DNA of 28,940 nt from Methylococcaceae bacterium UBA975 (GTDB taxonomy: Bacteria > Pseudomonadota > Gammaproteobacteria > Methylococcales > Cycloclasticaceae), in NCBI GenBank assembly GCA_002292375.1, contig DBBV01000024.1, forward strand, positions 1 to 28,940, given 5' to 3'. Both the position numbers and the translations under genes were made by a program. The notes under the pieces are model-generated. The model searched no databases. It worked only from the letters and a program-made list of their open reading frames with translations, and had not been told where the DNA came from. Below are positions 22,813-28,940 of the stretch, one piece after another; position 1 is the stretch's first letter, and the number at the start of each line of letters is the position of its first letter.

Positions 22813-23983
22813 CGGGCGGATAAAGGTACTTATTTCGGGCGTTTGCTGCTTAATACTCACCTTGGGTATTGCTCGATTTGCCTATACACCGATGATTCCA
22901 CTGATGTTTGAACAGGCCGGCTTAAGTAAAGTGATGGCGGGCTGGTTGGCAAGTATTAATTATGCCGGTTATATGTTGGGCGCATTAACGGCCACCTTGG
23001 TCGGTAATCTTCTGATAAAAGACCGTATTTATCGTACAGGGTTAATGTTGGCGGTTTTGTCCACCTTTATGATGGGGCTGTCTAACGACCCCTGGCTTTG
23101 GGGTGTGTCACGTCTGTTGGCAGGATTTAGCGCCGCCGCGGGCTTGTTGGTAGGAACCGGTTTGATGCTGAATTGGTTAATTCGGCATAACCATCGGAGT
23201 GAAATGGGTATTCACTTTAGCGGCGTTGGCTTGGGTATTGCCTTTGTTGCCCTGATGGTAGCTGCTTCAAGTGATTTAAGCTGGTCGCAACAGTGGTTAT
23301 TGCTCGGCTTAAGCGGCATTATTTTTGCGATTCCTGCGTGGCGCTGGTTGCCAGCACCGAATACCAATGGGCTGACTGAAAGTGGCAAAGTGCTACAAGA
23401 TCACCCGCCGAGTAAACGATTTTTAAGCCTGATGATGTGGGTCTACTTTTGTGGCGGTTTTGGTTTTGTGATTAGTGCGACGTATATCGTTGCCATTGTC
23501 GAAAGCCAAGCAGCGCTACAAGGGCGTGGTGAATTGGCGTTTTTGATATTGGGGCTGTGTGCAGCACCGGCGTGTATTCTGTGGGATTTTATTTCGCGAA
23601 AAACGGGTATTTTAAATGCCTTGCTGCTGGCTTATATGCTACACGCGGTCGGTATAATTCTACCCGCTTGGGATGATGGTTTGGTGTCTGCCTTGCTCAG
23701 CGCCTGTTTATATGGCTTTACCTTTGTGGGTATTGTCAGCATTGTGCTCACCATGGCGGGGCGTTTTTACCCGACTAAGCCAGCGAAATTGATGGGCACC
23801 TTAACCATGAGTTACGGGGTGCCGCAAATTGTAGCGCCGACAATAGCCGGTTATTTAGCCAGCGTAACAGGGCATTACAATGGCGCCTTATACATGGCCA
23901 GTGGGTTTGTGATATTAGGGCTTTTCGGGATTATGGCGATCAAAAAATGGGCGTCGAGTGATATGGGCTTATTGTCTAGCTGA
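22799..23983 (+). CDS. YbfB/YjiJ-family MFS transporter
   Basis: A 394-residue inner-membrane protein with about 12 hydrophobic segments. The N-terminal signature, LTLGIARFAYTPMIPLMFEQ with GLSKVMAGWLASINYAGYM close behind, is that of the YbfB/YjiJ group of MFS transporters. The substrate is unknown. It overlaps waaA by 14 bases, so it is translated from the same message, but nothing in the sequence links it to lipopolysaccharide. Its stop lies one base from the convergent stop of the TolC-family gene and no terminator is visible between them. Confidence 0.87.
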   Translation: MEKNDGRIKVLISGVCCLILTLGIARFAYTPMIPLMFEQAGLSKVMAGWLASINYAGYMLGALTATLVGNLLIKDRIYRTGLMLAVLSTFMMGLSNDPWLWGVSRLLAGFSAAAGLLVGTGLMLNWLIRHNHRSEMGIHFSGVGLGIAFVALMVAASSDLSWSQQWLLLGLSGIIFAIPAWRWLPAPNTNGLTESGKVLQDHPPSKRFLSLMMWVYFCGGFGFVISATYIVAIVESQAALQGRGELAFLILGLCAAPACILWDFISRKTGILNALLLAYMLHAVGIILPAWDDGLVSALLSACLYGFTFVGIVSIVLTMAGRFYPTKPAKLMGTLTMSYGVPQIVAPTIAGYLASVTGHYNGALYMASGFVILGLFGIMAIKKWASSDMGLLSS

Positions 23984-23984
23984 T

Positions 23985-25319
23985 CTAATGTTGTAACCAG
24001 CCATTTATCTTTTTAATGTCGTCGAGGGCGAGTGAACCACTGGCTGCTTTTAAGGCTAACACGTTTAATATGTAACCGTTTTTGGCTTCCATCAGCTGTA
24101 GTTTTGCGCGCGATAAATTGCTTTGTGCGTTGAGTACATCGACTATCGTTCGAGTCCCGACATCTAACCCCGCCTCGTTGGCCTGCAGTGAGCTTTGATT
24201 GGAGATAATGGCCCGCTCAAGGGCCTGAATGCGTTGCAAGTTTGAGCTGACGCCCCTAAAGGCATCGCGGGCTTGTCTTAGGGTGGCGCGCTGTAACGAT
24301 TGCAAGGCATCTAAGGTTTTTTGATGGTCATAAACGGCTTGTCGAGTCAGTGATACGGTTTTACCGCCGGCAAATAAGGACAGGTTTAACTCCACACCAA
24401 TACTGTCGGACTCGTTCCTAAAACCGGTTCCAAAACTACCTCCGCCTGTTTCGTTATAATTGTGTGAGCCAACCAGGTCAACCGTTGGGTAATGCTCAGA
24501 CTGATGCAGTTGAATCTGTTTTTTTGCAATTGCCACGTCCTGTTTGGCCATTCTAATGGCTAAGTTGTACTCAACCGAGGTTTGCCCCCATTGTTGGATG
24601 TTGTTGGGCTCTGGACTGGCCAAGGGGAGTTTGTTTGCTAATGGCACAAGTTGCGCTTTATCGAGCTGAATCAACTCTTTTAGGGCTTCTTGTTTGGAGG
24701 CCAGGGTATCTTTTGCGGCAATTTGACTCACCACGGATAAGTCGTAGCGCGCACGCGCATCGTGTACGTCGGTGATAGCCACGACGCCCACCTTAAAGCG
24801 TTGCTCCGCCTGATCTAATTGTTCAGCAAAGGCCTTCATGTCGTCAGTCGCAAGGCTGAGAGCAACCTCGGCTTGCAGGTTGTCTAAGTAGCGCTCGGTT
24901 AAACGTAAAATAAGCTGCTGTTCGGCAAGTTGATACTCAATTTCTGCCTTAGAAACCTGTTTATCGGCTTGCGTATAACGAATAAATTGCGGCCAATCGA
25001 ATAGGGTTTGTCTGATAGACACTGAAAAGCCCTCATCACGAAATTGCCCCGTGCCCTTGCCATCACCAGAAAAACTGCTTTCTGTTTCTTGTCGTACGTC
25101 GGCGCTAGAGGCGGAGGCATTAACCGAGGGTAGTAGCTCTGCCAACGCTTGAGGCAAGACTTCTTGCGTCGACATCAACTCGTTGTATGCCATTTGATAG
25201 TTGGCGTCGTTTTCAACGGCCAGTTGGTAAGCGCTTAATAGGTCGATCGGTTTCGCAAAAGCTGACTGCGCGAGCAACATAATAAGAAGTGAAAAGGGTA
25301 AACGATAATAAGCCTGCAT
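23985..25319 (-). CDS. tolC: TolC-family outer-membrane channel protein
   Basis: Trimeric outer-membrane duct for type I secretion or RND/MFS efflux. It has 444 residues including a signal peptide (MQAYYRLPFSLLIMLL to about AFAKP). Two OEP-type repeats are present. The first starts DLLSAYQLAVENDANYQMAYNE and includes SVSIRQTLFDWPQFIRY. The second starts at about NLAIRMAKQDVAIAKKQIQL, with SIGVELNLSLFAGGKT and the late VGTRTIVDVLNAQSNLSRAK typical of TolC. It follows dtd by 42 bases. No periplasmic adaptor or pump gene adjoins it on this strand. A TolC gene near thiC and waaA is a recurring arrangement in gammaproteobacteria. Confidence 0.9.
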   Translation of the reverse strand: MQAYYRLPFSLLIMLLAQSAFAKPIDLLSAYQLAVENDANYQMAYNELMSTQEVLPQALAELLPSVNASASSADVRQETESSFSGDGKGTGQFRDEGFSVSIRQTLFDWPQFIRYTQADKQVSKAEIEYQLAEQQLILRLTERYLDNLQAEVALSLATDDMKAFAEQLDQAEQRFKVGVVAITDVHDARARYDLSVVSQIAAKDTLASKQEALKELIQLDKAQLVPLANKLPLASPEPNNIQQWGQTSVEYNLAIRMAKQDVAIAKKQIQLHQSEHYPTVDLVGSHNYNETGGGSFGTGFRNESDSIGVELNLSLFAGGKTVSLTRQAVYDHQKTLDALQSLQRATLRQARDAFRGVSSNLQRIQALERAIISNQSSLQANEAGLDVGTRTIVDVLNAQSNLSRAKLQLMEAKNGYILNVLALKAASGSLALDDIKKINGWLQH

Positions 25320-25361
25320 AATGGCAATATAAGTAACAATAAAAGCTTACTTTAGCATGGA

Positions 25362-25814
25362 CTAATGATTATTGGCAGGGCTTCTTAAGGTGAACGTGAC
25401 GGGCCCGTCATTACACAGTGATACGCGCATATCAGCACCAAATAAACCACAGGCCACGTTTGGGTGTTGTTGTTTGGCATAGTCTACGGAAAACTCAAAC
25501 AATGGCCGTGCCACACTGGGCGTCGCCGCTGCGCTAAAACTCGGCCGGTTGCCCTTTTGGGTGTTGGCGCTTAAGGTAAATTGAGGCACTAATAATAAGC
25601 CGCCGTTTATATCACGTAGGCTTAGGTTCATCTTATCGTTTGTATCGGCAAAGATTCGATACGTTAAGATGCGTTCGATGAGCTTTTTAACGTCATTTTG
25701 GTTATCTGTTTTTTCAATAGCGACTAAGGCAACAATGCCCTGCTGGATTTGCCCTAAGGTGTCGTCAGCGACCGTTACCTCGGCGTGGCTGACACGTTGA
25801 ATCACGCTAATCAT
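25362..25814 (-). CDS. dtd: D-aminoacyl-tRNA deacylase Dtd
   Basis: Removes D-amino acids (and glycine) mis-attached to tRNA. It has 150 residues. The conserved N-terminus is MISVIQRVSHAEV, the PQFTL motif is at 77-81, GNRPSFSAAA at 88-97, and the cross-subunit Gly-cisPro of the active site at Gly137-Pro138 in CNDGPVTF. The SQxT motif of E. coli has Pro in place of Ser here, a variant I believe occurs in other members. It overlaps the upstream glycosylase gene by 8 bases. Confidence 0.95.
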   Translation of the reverse strand: MISVIQRVSHAEVTVADDTLGQIQQGIVALVAIEKTDNQNDVKKLIERILTYRIFADTNDKMNLSLRDINGGLLLVPQFTLSANTQKGNRPSFSAAATPSVARPLFEFSVDYAKQQHPNVACGLFGADMRVSLCNDGPVTFTLRSPANNH

Positions 25815-26349
25815 CCGTTGGTTTGCTTAGCAGTTGGAATAAGTTGCGGTAGCTCGCAGTTATGTCGGCTAACGAAAAAGCGGCGTTCGCCGGGCTGGGA
25901 TTGGGGCTAATGTAAACACGCGAGTCAAACAGTCGCCAAGTTTGTAGGCCCCAATCAAGCTTAGGGGCTTGATGCTGAGTGTATTGAAGGTATTTTTGAC
26001 AGCTTACTTTGCCGTGGAACCATACGAAATTAGGTTTTAATGTGCAGATTATGCCTTGCAGGCGGCGGCTGCCAGTTCGGTAATCGTCGGCTTTTAGGTC
26101 TTTGCAACCGGCAGTGGGGCGCTTAACCAAATCGGTAAAGCCAATATGGTACTGCTGTTGTATGTGTACGCAGCTGTCTAAACTGGGTTCTAAGGCTTGA
26201 CTAAAGAGGCCGCAGTTGTTCAATGCTTTCCAAAAACGGTTAACTGGATTAGCAAAATAAAAGCCGGCTTTTACCGACGGAATAGAGGGGTTTATACCGA
26301 CCAATAGCACGGCTGTATGTTCATCCACAAGATCGGGTAAGGTCTCCAT
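25807..26349 (-). CDS. mug: Mug-type mismatch-specific uracil/thymine DNA glycosylase
   Basis: Base-excision enzyme of uracil-DNA glycosylase family 2 (Mug/TDG), which removes U or ethenocytosine opposite G. It has 180 residues. Motif 1 is GINPS (18-22) with the catalytic-type Asn20, followed by the family block AGFYFANPVNRFWKAL (28-43). Motif 2 is NPSPANA (150-156), where E. coli Mug has NPSGLSR; the intercalating residues therefore differ and mismatch preference may too. GFTDLVKRPTAG (70-81) also matches Mug. It overlaps dtd by 8 bases and begins 9 bases after the rhodanese gene, making a compact run. Confidence 0.88.
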   Translation of the reverse strand: METLPDLVDEHTAVLLVGINPSIPSVKAGFYFANPVNRFWKALNNCGLFSQALEPSLDSCVHIQQQYHIGFTDLVKRPTAGCKDLKADDYRTGSRRLQGIICTLKPNFVWFHGKVSCQKYLQYTQHQAPKLDWGLQTWRLFDSRVYISPNPSPANAAFSLADITASYRNLFQLLSKPTDD

Positions 26350-26358
26350 TAGTTGTGC

Positions 26359-26679
26359 TTAGTACCGTGGCATGGTGTTATCAACCTCAGCCGCCCATGC
26401 GTTAACGCCACCGGTTAAATTAATGATGTCGGTAAAGCCGTTTTGTAACAAAAAATGCGCAACTTGCTGGCTGCGCATGCCGTGATGGCAGATGGTGACT
26501 ATGGTTTTATCTTTTGGCAAATCAGCCAATCGTTGCGGTATGCTTTGCATGGGCATCAATAGGCTGCCCTCAATATGGCAGTAGTCAAATTCATTGGCTT
26601 CTCGAACGTCTAATAAAAGCAGTGGCTTATCAGGGTTGTCGATGAGTGTGTGTAGTTGTGTTGCGGAAATTTGTTGCAT
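26359..26679 (-). CDS. single-domain rhodanese sulfurtransferase
   Basis: A 106-residue single rhodanese domain, probably a cytoplasmic sulfur carrier. DVREANEFDYCHIEGS lies at 24-39, the active loop CHHGMRS at 64-70 with persulfide-forming Cys64, and GGVNAWA at the end of the domain. It is divergent from thiC and first in the run rhodanese-mug-dtd-tolC. Adjacency to thiC suggests, but does not prove, a link to sulfur transfer for thiamine; small rhodaneses are often next to thiC or tolC in this group. Confidence 0.9.
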   Translation of the reverse strand: MQQISATQLHTLIDNPDKPLLLLDVREANEFDYCHIEGSLLMPMQSIPQRLADLPKDKTIVTICHHGMRSQQVAHFLLQNGFTDIINLTGGVNAWAAEVDNTMPRY

Positions 26680-26778
26680 GGTTATAAGAGAGGCTGGTTA
26701 TTTAAAATTTATTATAACAGGGTGTGATAAAATGCCGACCTTCCGCGAAGTTAATTACAGGTATTAAAAGAGGCCGTT

Positions 26779-28644
26779 ATGAGTGCAATCCCCGAAGCGT
26801 TTCAGAAAAAAACAGAGGCGATGGAGGCCGCGGCCATCCAGCCTTTACCCAATTCAGAAAAGATTTATATTCAAGGCTCGCGAGACGATATTCGCGTGCC
26901 GATGCGCAAGATTAAACTTGGCGATACCACCAGCAGCACCGGTATCGAGAAAAATCCAGACGTGTTTGTCTATGACTGTTCAGGCGTTTATACCGACCCC
27001 ACCGCAAAGATTAATTTACGCAAGGGCTTGCCCGATGTGCGCGGCGCTTGGATTGACGATAGAAATGATACCGAGCAGTTGAGTGGGCCGAGCTCTAAGT
27101 TTGGTCAATTAAGGCAAGGTGACCCTGAGTTGGCGAGTTTACGTTTTGAACACGTTCATTCACCCAGACGCGCGAAGTCGGGTGCCAATGTTAGCCAAAT
27201 GCACTATGCAAAGAAAGGGATTATTACTCCGGAAATGGAATATGTCGCGATCCGCGAAAACATGAAGCGCTCTGAAATAAATGCACAACAGCATCCGGGT
27301 GAGTCGTTTGGGGCGAGTATTCCGCCTGAAATTACCGCTGAGTTTGTGCGCGATGAGATTGCCCGTGGTCGAGCGATCATCCCCGCCAATATTAATCACC
27401 CCGAATTAGAACCGATGATTATCGGGCGTAATTTTTTAGTCAAAATTAACGGTAATTTGGGCAATTCAGCCGTTACCTCGTCGATTGAAGAAGAAGTGGA
27501 TAAAATGGTCTGGGGCATTCGTTGGGGTGCGGACACGATTATGGACCTGTCCACGGGTAAAAATATTCATGAAACGCGTGAATGGATTTTACGTAATTCG
27601 CCGGTGCCGATTGGTACGGTGCCGATTTATCAGGCCTTAGAAAAAGTGAATGGTAAGGCAGAAAATCTGACGTGGGAAATTTTTCGCGACACCTTAATTG
27701 AGCAAGCCGAACAAGGGGTCGACTATTTTACTATTCACGCTGGGGTGCGCTTAAAACACGTGCCAATGACGGCTAAACGGGTGACTGGGATCGTATCGCG
27801 TGGTGGTTCGATTATGGCCAAATGGTGTTTGTCGCATCACAAAGAAAGCTTTCTTTACACCCATTTTGAAGACATCTGCGAGATTATGAAAGCTTACGAT
27901 GTGTCGTTTTCGCTCGGTGATGGCTTGCGCCCCGGTTCAATCGCGGACGCCAATGATGAGGCGCAATTTGGTGAATTAGAAACCTTGGGTGAACTGACCA
28001 AAATCGCGTGGAAGCATGACATACAAACGATGATCGAAGGCCCTGGTCACGTGCCGATGCAGATGATTAAAGAAAATATGGAAAAGCAGCTTGAATGCTG
28101 TGATGAGGCGCCATTTTATACCTTGGGTCCTTTAACCACCGATATCGCGCCGGGTTACGATCATATTACGTCAGGCATTGGTGCGGCGATGATTGGTTGG
28201 TACGGTTGCGCGATGTTGTGTTATGTCACACCAAAAGAACATTTAGGCTTGCCGAATAAAGAAGACGTACGGGTTGGGATTATTACCTACAAGATTGCCG
28301 CTCACGCAGCCGACTTAGCAAAAGGCCACCCTGGGGCCCAAATTCGTGATAACGCCTTATCCAAGGCGCGCTTTGAGTTCCGCTGGGAAGACCAATTTAA
28401 TTTGGGTTTAGACCCTGCTCGTGCGCGTGAATATCATGATGAGACGCTACCCAAAGATTCCGCTAAAGTAGCGCATTTTTGTTCCATGTGTGGGCCACAT
28501 TTCTGCTCGATGAAAATTAGCCAAGACGTGCGCGATTACGCCGCTGAACAAGGCATTAAAGCGGAAGATGCCTTGGCCGTTGGGATGGCAGAAAAATCTG
28601 CGGAGTTTAAAAGCAAGGGCGCTGAAATTTATAAAAAGGTCTAG
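26779..28644 (+). CDS. thiC: phosphomethylpyrimidine synthase ThiC
   Basis: Radical-SAM enzyme that rearranges AIR to hydroxymethylpyrimidine phosphate, the pyrimidine half of thiamine. It consumes the product of PurM, also encoded in this window. It has 621 residues. The N-terminal ThiC-associated domain is followed by the TIM barrel, with RPGSIADANDEAQF, EGPGHVPMQMI and GPLTTDIAPGYDHI. The [4Fe-4S] cysteines are C568, C571 and C576 (CSMCGPHFC) in the C-terminal tail. AAGAGG lies 5 bases before the ATG. The leader between this gene and the divergent rhodanese is only 99 bases and I see no TPP riboswitch in it. Confidence 0.97.
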   Translation: MSAIPEAFQKKTEAMEAAAIQPLPNSEKIYIQGSRDDIRVPMRKIKLGDTTSSTGIEKNPDVFVYDCSGVYTDPTAKINLRKGLPDVRGAWIDDRNDTEQLSGPSSKFGQLRQGDPELASLRFEHVHSPRRAKSGANVSQMHYAKKGIITPEMEYVAIRENMKRSEINAQQHPGESFGASIPPEITAEFVRDEIARGRAIIPANINHPELEPMIIGRNFLVKINGNLGNSAVTSSIEEEVDKMVWGIRWGADTIMDLSTGKNIHETREWILRNSPVPIGTVPIYQALEKVNGKAENLTWEIFRDTLIEQAEQGVDYFTIHAGVRLKHVPMTAKRVTGIVSRGGSIMAKWCLSHHKESFLYTHFEDICEIMKAYDVSFSLGDGLRPGSIADANDEAQFGELETLGELTKIAWKHDIQTMIEGPGHVPMQMIKENMEKQLECCDEAPFYTLGPLTTDIAPGYDHITSGIGAAMIGWYGCAMLCYVTPKEHLGLPNKEDVRVGIITYKIAAHAADLAKGHPGAQIRDNALSKARFEFRWEDQFNLGLDPARAREYHDETLPKDSAKVAHFCSMCGPHFCSMKISQDVRDYAAEQGIKAEDALAVGMAEKSAEFKSKGAEIYKKV

Positions 28645-28940
28645 TTAGCAGCGGCTTCATAGGCCTTAATGGCGTTGATCAATTCACGCCTTAGAGGATG
28701 GATAGTGTTTATTTGACTGATCTCGTAAACACAGTCCTTAGCATCCATAGGAAAACCTTGCTGTAAAAAGTTGATGCCTGCTTGATAATATAATTCAATA
28801 GCCCTTTCATTGCTTGGCGTTACACCTTGGCCAGATTTATAAGCAAAAGCTAAGTTTAATTCTGCAATCGGGTTATTTTGTTGGTGGGCTTTTTCAAGCC
28901 ACATAATCGCTTCGCTAAAATCGCCTTGTTGTTCTTGGGC
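28641..28940 (-). CDS. Sel1-repeat (TPR-like) protein, 5' end outside window
   Basis: The frame is open from the window edge to a TAG that overlaps the thiC stop by four bases (CTAG read on both strands). It gives 99 residues of a longer protein. Helical Sel1/TPR-like repeats are visible: EAIMWLEKAHQQNNPIAELN, then LAFAYKSGQGVTPSNERAIE, and a third divergent helix pair with FLQQGFPMDAKDCVYEIS. Such repeats mediate protein contacts; the full domain makeup and start lie beyond the window. The ATG at 28904 is internal to the repeat and is not the likely start. Confidence 0.75.
   Translation of the reverse strand, partial: AQEQQGDFSEAIMWLEKAHQQNNPIAELNLAFAYKSGQGVTPSNERAIELYYQAGINFLQQGFPMDAKDCVYEISQINTIHPLRRELINAIKAYEAAAN

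Noticed and set aside
26680..26778. TPP riboswitch expected before thiC
   Set aside because: The conserved CUGAGA and GAACCUG segments are absent and the leader is short, so I list no riboswitch.
1..28940. CRISPR arrays, tRNA genes, insertion sequences or prophage attachment sites
   Set aside because: No regularly spaced direct repeats, no cloverleaf with a TTCGA-type arm and no transposase or integrase frame were seen by eye.

Overview
The window looks like chromosomal DNA of a gammaproteobacterium, with moderate GC and tight gene packing. The evidence is the purM-purN neighbourhood, hda with DUF2069, wrbA and a YfgD-type arsC, the heptose/Kdo lipopolysaccharide genes, the 188-residue Pseudomonas-type Dcd and a TolC-family channel. 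Gene content suggests a marine Thiotrichales/Piscirickettsiaceae-like lineage, but that is an inference from gene order, not a phylogeny. I saw no tRNA, rRNA, insertion sequence, CRISPR array or phage gene. No gap between genes exceeds 300 bases; the longest, about 260 bases before the gene at 11897, holds two promoter candidates and a hairpin.

Layout. 1-2723: a truncated DUF3012-type lipoprotein (-), then apbC and dcd (+), then a DUF3108 protein (-). 2735-4416: purN and purM (-), two steps of purine synthesis, in a run with DUF3108. 4534-7210: DUF2066 protein, a PgsA-like CDP-alcohol phosphatidyltransferase and an AI-2E/PerM-family permease (+), closed by a strong bidirectional terminator. 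7278-9567: Fe superoxide dismutase, an MscS channel and a DUF4197 protein (-). 9638-11635: arsC, wrbA, DUF2069 and hda, a tightly coupled minus-strand unit that includes the DnaA-inactivating factor Hda. 11897-12805: a stand-alone outer-membrane beta-barrel protein with its own promoter and terminator.

12923-19038 is the unusual part. On the minus strand are a divergent chorismate-binding (TrpE/PabB-like) enzyme, an overlapping ATP-grasp ligase and a small DUF6941-like protein. Divergently on the plus strand is one 1064-residue protein that joins an ArsP/DUF318-type permease to a seven-repeat FG-GAP/VCBS propeller with a six-cysteine insert and a C-terminal ASPIC/UnbV domain. I propose that these genes make and export, or sense, a chorismate-derived small molecule. 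This is inference, but it is the best candidate here for an undescribed system.

19135-23983: hldE, hldD, waaA and an MFS transporter (+), supplying ADP-heptose and attaching Kdo to lipid A. 23985-26679: a minus-strand run of rhodanese, Mug-type DNA glycosylase, D-aminoacyl-tRNA deacylase and TolC-family protein. 26779-28644: thiC (+), with no recognisable TPP riboswitch in its short leader. 28641-28940: the end of a Sel1-repeat protein (-) that begins outside the window.
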